Assembly (NCBI GenBank): GCA_016295375.1
Contig: JAEDLI010000018.1
Location: forward strand, 1-30,604
Direction: 5' to 3'
From: Fibrobacter sp.
GTDB taxonomy: Bacteria > Fibrobacterota > Fibrobacteria > Fibrobacterales > Fibrobacteraceae
Length of the DNA: 30,604 bases
Part shown: in pieces, positions 23,454 to 30,530 of the stretch
Position numbering within the stretch: position 1 is the stretch's first letter
Layout: each line of letters opens with the position of its first letter
Made by a program: the position numbers and the translations under genes
The notes under the pieces: generated by a model
Databases searched by the model: none
The model's input: only the letters and a program-made list of their open reading frames with translations
What the model was told of the DNA's origin: nothing

Positions 23454-25022
23454 ATGAAGAAGAAACACCTTTTGCTTATCGCCCTCGGCCTGGCAGCCAG
23501 TATCCAGGCTCAAAATGCACCCGCCAGCGCTGCAGCCACACCGGCAGTACAACCAACACCCGCAGTGGCCCCCGCTCCCGCTCCTGCGACCGCACCCGTA
23601 GCTGAGCCCACACCTGCGGCAGCTCCTACCGACTCTGTCGCCGTAGCTGAACCTGCTCCCGCAGCGGACTCCACAGCGGCCGACTCTACCGCAGCCCCCG
23701 CTGCAGACCAAGTTGCCACCGATAGCACTGCGACACCGGCACCTGCCGATTCTGCAGTTGCCGTAGCCGAACCCGCACCCGCCGCCGACTCTACAGTAGC
23801 TGAGCCCGCTCCTGCCGCTCCTGCTGACTCTGCGGTGGCAGCTCCTGAACAGGTGGCCGTAGTCGATAGCGCAAAGGCCGTTACAGACTCCGTCGCTACG
23901 GATACCTCCAAGGTCGCAAAGGCACCTGTAAACAAGCTGGGCGATATCCTCCACGGCAACGCCTATAACACTGTCGGCAACGAGGCGGCGGCTTCCACCA
24001 TCGGCGGAAATGTGGGCTTTCCCCATTTCATGTTCGGCTCCAAGCTGGCCTATTTCGACCCCATTGAGCAACAGGGCGTAGTCGCCTTCGGTGACAGCTG
24101 GACCTATTTCCTTTCCTTCGATAATAACGACGATGCCGATCTGGGTCTCCTGACTGCAGGTATCGCCTTCCAAAAGTTCGGTGCCTCTCTGGATTATTCC
24201 CTGGGTAAGGCCTGGCGTTGGACCGACCACGCCGATGGTACCGACGAGACCGAAAGAGCATCCACCGCAGGCTCTGTCGTGGGCGCCAATTTCTCCTTGA
24301 ACGTCGGCTCCTTCGATATCTTGTTAAGCGGACATTATGCAACTCCTTATGGAAACCACTTCCTTGATCAGCCCAACTCCGAAATTGAAGATGATGCATG
24401 GGCTGCACAAGGCTACTTGGGAGTTTCCTATAGTGGCGATGTCTACTACTGGAGCCTAGGAATCGAAGGCGTCCGTAACGAATACAAGCATAAGACCAGC
24501 GTCTCTGAACTCCAGGTGAAAGACGGCAAGAACTACCTGATCACCACTAAAACTACCCTGTCCGACACTCTGGCCAATGTTTCAATTGTCCCGATGTTCA
24601 CCCTGGGTGCTGCGGTTCTCAGCTCTGAAAATGCCAACGTGTATCTGGGCTTGAACACCTTCTTGCCCATGTACAACTACGACAATATTGAAGGCGTTAG
24701 CGACAGGCATCAAGATGCCCAACTGGTCTTTGAACCCAATATCCTGGGCGAGGTACAGCTCAGCAAGTACTTCATGGCATTCGGTGGTGCCAAATACACC
24801 TGGACTGCCGCAGAATATTCCGACCGTGAACTGGGCGGTGAAAAGACAAAGAACATATCTACCATCGCCAATGGCACAACAGTGAACTTGGGCGCCCGCT
24901 TTGATTACGGTCCAGCAGCGGTGGAACTCGCTTTCACAAAGCAGTTCCTGGCAAATCCCTTCTCCGGATTTGCTGAAAAAGATGCCATCGTGACAAGCCT
25001 CGGCGTATTCATCTTCTTCTAG
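23454..25022 (+). CDS. Outer-membrane protein with Ala/Pro-rich linker
   Basis: A 522-aa exported protein. The signal peptide (MKKKHLLLIALGLAASIQAQ) is followed by about 130 residues of low-complexity Ala/Pro/Thr/Asp/Ser/Val repeats (units like AEPAPAADST and DSAVAVAEPAP), probably an extended linker that could cross the peptidoglycan. The remaining 360 residues alternate strands rich in aromatics and Gly (WTYFLSFDNN, VSYSGDVYYWSLGIEG, VYLGLNTFLPMYNY), and the chain ends in GVFIFF with a terminal Phe, all typical of outer-membrane beta-barrels. OmpA-like or transport functions cannot be told apart. It is followed by two intrinsic terminators. The gene is divergent from the cellulase. Confidence 0.88.
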   Translation: MKKKHLLLIALGLAASIQAQNAPASAAATPAVQPTPAVAPAPAPATAPVAEPTPAAAPTDSVAVAEPAPAADSTAADSTAAPAADQVATDSTATPAPADSAVAVAEPAPAADSTVAEPAPAAPADSAVAAPEQVAVVDSAKAVTDSVATDTSKVAKAPVNKLGDILHGNAYNTVGNEAAASTIGGNVGFPHFMFGSKLAYFDPIEQQGVVAFGDSWTYFLSFDNNDDADLGLLTAGIAFQKFGASLDYSLGKAWRWTDHADGTDETERASTAGSVVGANFSLNVGSFDILLSGHYATPYGNHFLDQPNSEIEDDAWAAQGYLGVSYSGDVYYWSLGIEGVRNEYKHKTSVSELQVKDGKNYLITTKTTLSDTLANVSIVPMFTLGAAVLSSENANVYLGLNTFLPMYNYDNIEGVSDRHQDAQLVFEPNILGEVQLSKYFMAFGGAKYTWTAAEYSDRELGGEKTKNISTIANGTTVNLGARFDYGPAAVELAFTKQFLANPFSGFAEKDAIVTSLGVFIFF

Positions 25023-25043
25023 TTTTTAATTTTTCTTGATGGA

Positions 25044-25080
25044 AAAGTCCCACAGGTAAAACCTGTGGGACTTTCTTTTT
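25044..25080 (+). terminator. Intrinsic terminator
   Basis: AAAGTCCCACAGGT and ACCTGTGGGACTTT form a perfect 14-bp stem around AAA, followed by CTTTTT. It starts 22 bp past the stop of the outer-membrane protein gene. The reverse strand also has a short T-run, so it may work in both directions. Confidence 0.92.
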
Positions 25081-25090
25081 CCAAAATGTC

Positions 25091-25120
25091 ATCACGGGTT
25101 TATCCCGTGATCAATTTTTT
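25091..25120 (+). terminator. Second intrinsic terminator in tandem
   Basis: ATCACGGG and CCCGTGAT pair over 8 bp around TTTAT and are followed by CAATTTTTT. It lies 17 bp after the first terminator and before the convergent gene that ends at 25143. Confidence 0.75.
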
Positions 25121-25142
25121 GAAACCAGACTTATAAATAAAA

Positions 25143-26147
25143 CTAGTAGTTAATCGCTACGTAGAAACTGCCTGCACCGAAGCGACGGTCAAAACTGTCA
25201 AAACCATCCCACAGGGCATCCCATGCAAGGCCGATCTCCAGCTGGGTGGCGGAATTCCTGAACATAATAACGCCCAGCTCTGCCCCCGTAGCAAGGCCTA
25301 TGGCAAAGCCTTCGTCGCTGTCCTCGTAATGGCCATCTGTCTGAATTCCAAGACCAACACCAAGCCCAACATAAGGCGTAATATTCCCGGTGCTCACAAA
25401 ATAACGGCCGCCAATCAAGAAAGTTTCGTGCCATTCCCACTCAGAACCGAAAGAAATATTCATGTTGTTGATAATGGTAATAGCCGCATGGGGCACCACT
25501 TCAAAAATACGGCCATAATGGAACACAAAGGCCTGTTCCCAGCTGCGGTCCTCGTCCAAATCCTCGTGGCATTCGTCGCTATTTTTATACTGGCCACAAT
25601 CGTCTTCCACAAAGTCGTAATTGTGCCACATGGCCATACCTAGACCGTAGCTCACATAGTTGCGGGTGGGCCGCTTGTGGGCAAAGTTATCGTTGGGATC
25701 TTCGCTGCTGCGACGTTCCACGGGAACCACGTAAACCACCTCCGGTCCATCATCGTAACTCGCTTCCGGAGCGTATGCCGCCGACTGCGGGGCATTTCCG
25801 GCATCGAGATTTGCAAGGGCCGCCTTTACGGCATCATCGATAGCCACATCCAGGTCATCGACGGTGGGCGTCTTCTGGCGCCCGGAACCGACAACCGTTC
25901 CGTCCTTGAGCTGTTCCACCACCACAACGATGGAAGAGCCCATGGTGCTAAGGGTGGTACGAATTTGGATATCTGCCGAAGATTCCACCGGGGTGTTGCC
26001 CGTCTGGGCCACGGCAGAACGCAAGATAGACATGACCACCTGGGGGGCGTCGGTAGAAAATTCCGCACCGGAGGGCTCAAGAACCTGAACATTCTCGGCA
26101 AGGGCCATGACGGCCACAGACAAGAGGACTGTAAATAACTTTTTCAT
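25143..26147 (-). CDS. Outer-membrane beta-barrel protein, two-domain
   Basis: A 334-aa protein with a signal peptide (MKKLFTVLLSVAVMALA). Residues about 20-115 resemble a small alpha/beta periplasmic domain (VVMSILRSAVAQTGN, ADIQIRTTLSTMGSSIVVVVEQLKDGTVVGSGRQ) of the sort that senses or binds. A Pro/Glu/Ser linker leads into a barrel of about 180 residues (NYVSYGLGMAMWHNYDF, ITPYVGLGVGLGIQTDG) ending in FYVAINY with a terminal aromatic, as expected for Bam-assembled barrels. The function is unknown. It converges on the 23454 gene across two terminators. Confidence 0.85.
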   Translation of the reverse strand: MKKLFTVLLSVAVMALAENVQVLEPSGAEFSTDAPQVVMSILRSAVAQTGNTPVESSADIQIRTTLSTMGSSIVVVVEQLKDGTVVGSGRQKTPTVDDLDVAIDDAVKAALANLDAGNAPQSAAYAPEASYDDGPEVVYVVPVERRSSEDPNDNFAHKRPTRNYVSYGLGMAMWHNYDFVEDDCGQYKNSDECHEDLDEDRSWEQAFVFHYGRIFEVVPHAAITIINNMNISFGSEWEWHETFLIGGRYFVSTGNITPYVGLGVGLGIQTDGHYEDSDEGFAIGLATGAELGVIMFRNSATQLEIGLAWDALWDGFDSFDRRFGAGSFYVAINY

Positions 26148-26180
26148 AGCTGGACCCTTTCATTTAATTTTGGCTAAAAA

Positions 26181-26531
26181 TTAAAAAAAGAAAAGGTCAT
26201 TGGCCAATGGGCTCATTTTTGTAACGGCATAGACTTGAATTATGCTGGCAGACGGCACAAGCGCAAGCATGCCAGGCACCATGCCAAGTCCAGCACGCAA
26301 GATTGGAGCCAGCACGAGCTTGCGTCCGGCTAGTACTGGCGTAGTGCATTTTTCTATCGGGGTTTCGACCTCCCTGTCCTCCAGCGGAAGGTCCGACAAA
26401 GCCTCGAAGCCCTCAAGCATGGCAATCTCTTCGACCAGGCGGCGGAATTCATTTGTATCCGTATTCTTGTCGCGCAATAGCGAAATCTTGTGCTGGATTA
26501 AAGGATGGTTAAAGACAGTCACGTTTTCCAT
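26181..26531 (-). pseudogene. upp: 3'-truncated uracil phosphoribosyltransferase
   Basis: From ATG 26531 (AGAGGA seven nt upstream) the first 95 residues are a clear Upp: MENVTVFNHPLIQHKISLLR, NEFRRLVEEIAMLEGFEAL, PIEKCTTPVLAGRKL and APILRAGLGMVPGMLALVPSA. After this the sequence changes abruptly to a 21-residue tail ending in LANDLFFF. The full enzyme has about 208 residues; the lost half carries the PRPP-binding loop and the uracil-binding C-terminus, so this copy cannot convert uracil and PRPP to UMP. The promoter-like TATATTTG and ribosome-binding site are intact. Either a deletion or insertion joined foreign sequence, or this is a duplicated fragment and a complete upp lies elsewhere. 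Confidence 0.85.
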
Positions 26532-26604
26532 TGTCAATTCCTCTAGAAATCCTTTTGTACAAATATATTCATTTTGTTGAAAAGCATTTCCGGAATTTAT
26601 TGGA

Positions 26605-26633
26605 CAAAAAAAATCCCGACTCAAAAGCCGGGA
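26605..26633 (-). terminator. Intrinsic terminator of small lipoprotein gene
   Basis: On the minus strand TCCCGGCT and AGTCGGGA pair (one G-U) around TTTG and are followed by eight T. It begins 24 bp after the stop at 26658. Confidence 0.9.
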
Positions 26634-26657
26634 CCATTTTTTCTGTAAACGAGCGCC

Positions 26658-27083
26658 CTACTTTCTCAAGCCAGCTGCCTTAAACACCGCTTCGTTCTGC
26701 GGGTTGGGAAGCGCAACCTTGGTAATCCAGTTGAATTCGGCGATGCCGGCAAGACCTACGCGGGCGCAAAGCTGGTCGCGGGCCACGTTGTAGGCATTAA
26801 GGATCTGGACCTTCTCGGAATCTTCGGCCTTGTCAATCTTTTCGGACCAGGTAACGCCCAGTTCCACTAGGGCGGCGCTGGCCTTGACATACTGCTTGGC
26901 CTTGGTAGAATCGATGATAGGGCTGCTAGGAGACTGGAATTCATCCACCTTGACGATGGGAGCCGACTTTTCGGCGGCCACCTTGGCCTGGATGACTTCG
27001 GGAGTCACCTTTTCTTCTTGGTTACAGGCAACAAAAAAAGAGGCGGTAGCCAGAATTAAAATCGCTAGAATTTTTTTCGACAT
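26658..27083 (-). CDS. Small lipoprotein, unknown function
   Basis: A 141-aa protein with a lipoprotein signal peptide (ILATASFFVACNQ, Cys20). The mature chain is mostly helical and charged (QYVKASAALVELGVTWSEKIDKAEDSEKVQILNAYNVARDQLC), with a single further Cys. It is a stand-alone gene: a strong terminator follows it and the tRNA-Met gene lies directly upstream on the same strand, so read-through from the tRNA promoter is possible. No family is recognised. Confidence 0.82.
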   Translation of the reverse strand: MSKKILAILILATASFFVACNQEEKVTPEVIQAKVAAEKSAPIVKVDEFQSPSSPIIDSTKAKQYVKASAALVELGVTWSEKIDKAEDSEKVQILNAYNVARDQLCARVGLAGIAEFNWITKVALPNPQNEAVFKAAGLRK

Positions 27084-27104
27084 ACGCGCCTCTTTTTTTT
27101 GTAA

Positions 27105-27176
27105 TAGCGGTTCAGGGATTTGAACCCCGGACCAATGGATTATGATTCCAGTGCTCTACCGCTGAGCTAAACCGCC
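27105..27176 (-). tRNA. tRNA-Met (anticodon CAT)
   Basis: A 72-nt cloverleaf on the minus strand: acceptor GGCGGTT/AACCGCT, D arm GCTC-AGCGGTA-GAGC, anticodon arm CTGGA-ATCATAA-TCCAT with anticodon CAT at 27142-27144, and T arm CGGGG-TTCAAAT-CCCTG. The discriminator is A and CCA is not encoded. The anticodon stem lacks the three G-C pairs of the initiator, so it is elongator Met; a lysidine-modified Ile-CAT tRNA is the alternative. The first acceptor pair is G-U and the outer anticodon pair C-T is a mismatch, both mild oddities. Confidence 0.93.
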
Positions 27177-27219
27177 ATTCTGGACCAAATTTAGAAAGAA
27201 ATTATAAAAATTCAAGGCA

Positions 27220-27963
27220 TTAACGCAAATAAACTGCCGTTTCTACGAAATTTTCGCCAATTTCTATGGTCATCCACTCGGGAGCGGAGCTCTTGAGGAT
27301 AAAGTTCGGGGCGTGGGAATCTATCTGCATCTGGGTGGAAGGGGCCACATGGACTTTTTGACGGCCTATGTCCAACTCGAAATGAGAATGGTAGTGACCG
27401 CAGAAAATATGGGTCAGGTTCGGGATTTCGGCGAGAACCGCCTGAACCTCTTCCTTGTTCTTGAGGGAATACTTGGAATCCATGAACCGGTGACCGCAGA
27501 AGCAGGGCGGATGGTGCATAAACAGGAAAATTTCGCCCTGGACCTTGGCGGCTTCCACTTTTAACCAGTCCAGCTGGTCCTTAGAAACAGTCCCGCAGGC
27601 GCTATCCAGGAAAAACAGCGCCTGGCCTGCAATTTCGTACTTGAAATAGCACTTTTCACCGTGAATTTTGCCCTGCAGGTCAAAAAACTGGGCCATAGTG
27701 TCGAGACGGTCGTGGTTGCCAGGAATGACTAGCACGGGAACCTTAAGGTCTTTCACCTGCTCAAAGACAAAACGGTAAGCGCCGGGCTCCCCGTCTTCGT
27801 TGGCCAGGTCACCGGACAATACCAACAGGTCTATATCCTCTATGGACTTGGAACGGAGGGCCTTCTGAAAATTGGCACGCACATCAATCCCCTGCACGAG
27901 GTTTTCGTCCTCGCCTATGTGGAGATCCGATATCTGCCCTATCTTCAACAACTTACAACCCAT
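27220..27963 (-). CDS. CpdA-like class III metallophosphoesterase
   Basis: From ATG 27963 the protein has 247 aa; an ATG at 28002 adds 13 unlikely residues. All calcineurin-fold metal ligands are present: D13 and H15 in SDLHIG, D52 in SGDLAN, N83-H84 in PGNHD, H150 in MHHPP, and H190 and H192 in CGHYHSHF. The DxH, GD, GNHD, HHPP and GHxH order and length match 3',5'-cyclic-nucleotide phosphodiesterases of the CpdA type, but the same core also serves phosphohydrolases of other substrates. No ribosome-binding site is visible; a TATATT at 27973-27978 would give a near-leaderless mRNA. A CRP-like site lies 63 bp upstream, which fits a cAMP-feedback role. Confidence 0.88.
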   Translation of the reverse strand: MGCKLLKIGQISDLHIGEDENLVQGIDVRANFQKALRSKSIEDIDLLVLSGDLANEDGEPGAYRFVFEQVKDLKVPVLVIPGNHDRLDTMAQFFDLQGKIHGEKCYFKYEIAGQALFFLDSACGTVSKDQLDWLKVEAAKVQGEIFLFMHHPPCFCGHRFMDSKYSLKNKEEVQAVLAEIPNLTHIFCGHYHSHFELDIGRQKVHVAPSTQMQIDSHAPNFILKSSAPEWMTIEIGENFVETAVYLR

Positions 27964-28025
27964 CTGGTGAAAAATATAGTCTTTACCTTGCCCCGCTGGC
28001 ACCTATTTTCCACTTATTCTATTTC

Positions 28026-28047
28026 AAATGTGATTAAAATCATTTTT
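28026..28047 (-). promoter_or_regulatory. CRP-like operator upstream of phosphoesterase
   Basis: AAATGTGAT, a 5-bp centre (TAAAA) and TCATTTTT match 17 of 22 positions of the E. coli CRP consensus, with a perfect TGTGA half-site and a degenerate second half. Its centre (28036.5) is about 70 bp upstream of the start predicted from TATATT at 27973-27978, a distance typical of class I CRP activation. The match is by eye, not scored. Confidence 0.55.
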
Positions 28048-28083
28048 GGCAACTGTTTTTAATGCCCCTTCGTGATTTTTCTG

Positions 28084-28223
28084 TCAACAGAAGTTGAAAA
28101 TTTTCTTTCAACAGTAATCAACATTGAAAAAAGTGGACTCGTTCCGAATCTTCAACATATTCAATATTCCATGTGAATATCGTATCTTGTTGAGGATTAA
28201 AAATTAGTACCTACCCTTCAACA
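28084..28223. repeat. Cluster of six TCAACA hexamers
   Basis: TCAACA occurs at 28084, 28108, 28118, 28152 and 28218 on the plus strand and as TGTTGA at 28188, six times in 140 bp. GTTGAAA (28093-28099) and TTTCAAC (28106-28112) form a perfect inverted repeat with a 6-bp centre. Nearby TTTTCCACT (28016) and TTTCCACAA (28228) are loose DnaA-box-like words. The region 28003-28301 has no gene and is AT-rich. Confidence 0.6.
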
Positions 28224-28243
28224 TTTCTTTCCACAATTCACAG

Positions 28244-28290
28244 TATCAGTATAATTATCTCTATATATAAATAAAAAGATAATACTGATA
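28244..28290. repeat. AT-rich 14-bp inverted repeat
   Basis: TATCAGTAT-aat-TATCT (28244-28260) pairs with AGATA-ATACTGATA (28277-28290): 14 paired bases with one 3-nt bulge around an AT-only loop. It lies 12 bp past the stop of the bactofilin gene, so on the minus strand it may stabilise or end the operon transcript. With its AT-only sequence it could also be a DNA-unwinding site. Confidence 0.6.
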
Positions 28291-28301
28291 TAGGTGTGGA
28301 A

Positions 28302-28667
28302 TTATGCCTTTTCCTTAGGTTGGGCTGCAGGTGTAGAAGGAATGCCCATCTGGCAGTTGCCCTGGAACATGGCGCCTTCCTGGATAATGAGCTGCTTGGT
28401 CTTGATGTTCCCTACGAACTGGGAAGAACTTTCGAGAATCATTTTTTCGGAGCAGTCGATGTTTCCTTTGATGGAGCCTGCAATCACGGCAGACTTGGTC
28501 TTGATTTCGCCTTCGATGTGACCGCTCTTTTCGATAATGAGCTCGCCATCGATGCTGATGCTTCCGTTAACTACACCTGCCACGCGGACATCGCTCTTGC
28601 CGATGATGTCGCCCTTGATGGTAATGGTGTTGCTAATCTGGGTAATTTCCTGTTCTTTACCTGGCAT
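28302..28667 (-). CDS. Bactofilin
   Basis: A 121-aa bactofilin, a cytoskeletal protein that polymerises without nucleotide into filaments on the inner membrane. The central repeated beta strands (KGDIIGKSDVRVAGVVNGSI, GELIIEKSGHIEGEI, SAVIAGSIKGNIDCSEKMIL, SSQFVGNIKTKQLII) build the right-handed beta-helix core (about 15-105). Short flexible tails flank it, the C-terminal one Pro-rich (PSTPAAQPKEKA). It is the last gene of the parB > M23 > bactofilin set, 29 bp after the peptidase gene. Bactofilins commonly recruit M23 hydrolases to shape the wall (CcmA/Csd systems), which fits the gene order. Confidence 0.95.
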   Translation of the reverse strand: MPGKEQEITQISNTITIKGDIIGKSDVRVAGVVNGSISIDGELIIEKSGHIEGEIKTKSAVIAGSIKGNIDCSEKMILESSSQFVGNIKTKQLIIQEGAMFQGNCQMGIPSTPAAQPKEKA

Positions 28668-28696
28668 GTTGTTTCTCCAATGAATTAAAAATTTTA

Positions 28697-29494
28697 TTAG
28701 TCTATGAAATCTGACGGATCCAAATTGATTCCGTCTTTTGCAATTTCAAAGTGCAAATGGGCGCCGCTGGTATTGCCGGTGCTCCCGACTGTACCGATAA
28801 TGTCGCCCTTGCTTACGGTATAACCCTTTCTCACGTTGATCGTCTTCAGGTGAGAATAGCTCGACCTGTAGCCGTTCTGATGGTCAATGACAATGGTGTT
28901 TCCCAGTTCATCTTTTTGGCCTGCAAAGACCACGTTGCCAGCTCCCGATGCGAATACCGGGTTTCCGGCCTGTGCCGAAATATCTATGCCAAGATGGTTT
29001 TCTTCTTCGGAAAACTTCTTGCTTTCAATTCCAACTACGGGCAGAACACTGGGGATGTGTTCCAGCTTGATTTTTTCGGAAAGGGGCTGCCAGCCGTGGA
29101 TACCTTCGTAGTCAACCTGGATTTTTTCGACGGGCGTATGGGCAAACTTGTTCTTGTCGATAATGCTGTTGATTTTTGCAGAATCGTTTTCCAAAAAGGT
29201 CTCGAAGATGTTCTGGATGCGTTCTTCCAAAATCCACAGGGAATCCAGGCGGGAGAACATTTCTTCGTAGTTGTTGTCTTTCTTGACCAGCTGGGCGTTG
29301 GTCACCCGCATTTTTTCGTAGCTTGCCACAATGCGGTTGATTTTTCCGAGATGGTAGATGAACAATCCCAGCACGAGGATGAACACGACCAGGGAAATCT
29401 TGATAAAGGCGAACCACCAGGTGCGAACCTTGAACTTTCTCACCTTCTCGGAATCTTCCGGGATAATCTGTATGGTGTAGTACTTGCCTTTCAT
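28697..29494 (-). CDS. Membrane-anchored M23 peptidoglycan endopeptidase
   Basis: A 265-aa bitopic protein: a cytoplasmic N-terminus (1-28, YYTIQIIPEDSEKVRKFKVR), one membrane helix (about 29-50), a coiled coil (about 55-115) and a C-terminal LytM/M23 domain (about 160-262). The zinc ligands are present: H167 and D171 in HLGID, H246 and H248 in HLHFE, plus the SYSHL His214. It should therefore be active rather than a degenerate EnvC-type protein. It starts 7 bp after the parB stop and precedes bactofilin. The short N-terminal cytoplasmic segment is like that of LmdC-type proteins known to bind bactofilin. Predicted role: localised cleavage of peptide cross-links for cell shape. Confidence 0.95.
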   Translation of the reverse strand: MKGKYYTIQIIPEDSEKVRKFKVRTWWFAFIKISLVVFILVLGLFIYHLGKINRIVASYEKMRVTNAQLVKKDNNYEEMFSRLDSLWILEERIQNIFETFLENDSAKINSIIDKNKFAHTPVEKIQVDYEGIHGWQPLSEKIKLEHIPSVLPVVGIESKKFSEEENHLGIDISAQAGNPVFASGAGNVVFAGQKDELGNTIVIDHQNGYRSSYSHLKTINVRKGYTVSKGDIIGTVGSTGNTSGAHLHFEIAKDGINLDPSDFID

Positions 29495-29501
29495 AAGTTT
29501 C

Positions 29502-30464
29502 CTAGGCGTTTTCCATGAGTTGCTGGATACGGTTCAGGTCGTCCATTGAATAATAGTTAATTATGATGGTTCCCTTGGCTTCGGAACCTGCGCTGGGGTT
29601 AATTGCCACCTTGGTGCCGAAATAGGTTTCCAGCTTGGACTCAAACTGTTTCATGTCGGCGCTGAGTTCCGGTTTCGGCTTGGGCGAATTTGCAGTGGCT
29701 GCAGAACCTGCTGCAGGCTTTTCATTATTTTCTTTTTCTTGCTTTTCGGCTTTAGTCGGGTCAATTTCTTCGCCTCTGGAAATTGCCTCGATCTGGCGGA
29801 CGTTCAGGCCTTCGTCGATGATTCTTTTTGCAAGGACTTCTACGTCGGCAATCTTGTCGCTACAGAGGGCGCGGGCCGCTCCGGAAGAAAGCTTGCCTTC
29901 TTGGATCCAGTACTGCACCTGGTCAGGGAGCTTCAGCAGGCGAAGCGCGTTGGTGATGGCGGAACGGGACTTGCCTACCGCCTTTGCCAGGTCTTCGTGA
30001 GTGTAGTCGTGGTTGTCGATGAGCTGCTGGTAGGACTGCGCCGTCTCGATGGGGTTCAGGTCCACGCGCTGGATATTTTCGATAAGCGCCCATTCGGCCA
30101 TGGCCTTGTCGCCCACGTCGCCGAACACCTGGGCCTTGATGGTTTTGAGGCCTGCAAGCCTGCTTGCGCGGGTACGGCGTTCACCGCTGATAATCTGGTA
30201 GCGGCCGTTCACGCTCCGCACGTTGATGGGAGTCAGAAGCCCGTGGGTCTTGATAGTCTCGGCCAGTTCCGAAAGTTCGTCGTCGCTGAAAAACTTGCGG
30301 GGCTGGAACGGGTTCGGGTCGATCAGGTCCAGCTGGATTTCTACGACCTGCTGGCCATTGGAAGACTCGCCCTGGGGGGCGTTTGCAGAAAAATTCTTAT
30401 TAGCGTCATGGTCCTTGAGAATGTCAGAAAGACCGCGTCCAAGTGCAAAAGATTTCTTTCCCAT
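29502..30464 (-). CDS. parB: Chromosome-partitioning protein ParB
   Basis: A 320-aa ParB. The N-terminal FALGRGLSDIL (6-15) is the ParA-contact peptide, a linker follows, and the CTP-binding/ParB-N domain (about 40-135) has GERRTRA (94-100) and ENIQRVDLNPIE (129-140). The HTH (about 155-180, THEDLAKAVGKSRSAITNAL) reads parS; then come an acidic Glu/Lys-rich linker and a C-terminal dimerisation domain. ParB slides on DNA from parS sites and directs origin segregation with ParA. parA is expected just outside the window to the right, but the region to 30604 holds only repeats. No parS (TGTTNCACGTGAAACA) is seen in this window. Co-transcription with an M23 peptidase and bactofilin links segregation and wall growth. 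Confidence 0.96.
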   Translation of the reverse strand: MGKKSFALGRGLSDILKDHDANKNFSANAPQGESSNGQQVVEIQLDLIDPNPFQPRKFFSDDELSELAETIKTHGLLTPINVRSVNGRYQIISGERRTRASRLAGLKTIKAQVFGDVGDKAMAEWALIENIQRVDLNPIETAQSYQQLIDNHDYTHEDLAKAVGKSRSAITNALRLLKLPDQVQYWIQEGKLSSGAARALCSDKIADVEVLAKRIIDEGLNVRQIEAISRGEEIDPTKAEKQEKENNEKPAAGSAATANSPKPKPELSADMKQFESKLETYFGTKVAINPSAGSEAKGTIIINYYSMDDLNRIQQLMENA

Positions 30465-30480
30465 TGTTAGGTATTAGGTT

Positions 30481-30530
30481 GTAGGGGTTTAGGGGTTAGG
30501 ATCTAGGGGCTAGGATTTAGGGGATAGGGG
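30481..30530. repeat. TAGGGG(T)TTAGGGG / CTAGGAT repeat
   Basis: About four degenerate units of (T)TAGGGG(C/T)TAGGAT run from 30481 to 30530, followed by TTTGAGGT words at 30531, 30549 and 30581. It is the same word set as at 8551 and 15921. No gene is seen from 30465 to the right edge. Confidence 0.65.

Noticed and set aside
23510..23959. Long antisense open frame across the Ala/Pro-rich region of the outer-membrane protein
   Set aside because: It is a composition shadow of the GC-rich Ala/Pro repeats, with no ribosome-binding site or recognisable domain.
27105..27176. Initiator tRNA-fMet
   Set aside because: The anticodon stem CTGGA/TCCAT lacks the three consecutive G-C pairs of initiator tRNAs.
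28141..28190. parS site near parB
   Set aside because: ATATTC-CATGT-GAATAT is a short inverted repeat but does not match TGTTNCACGTGAAACA.
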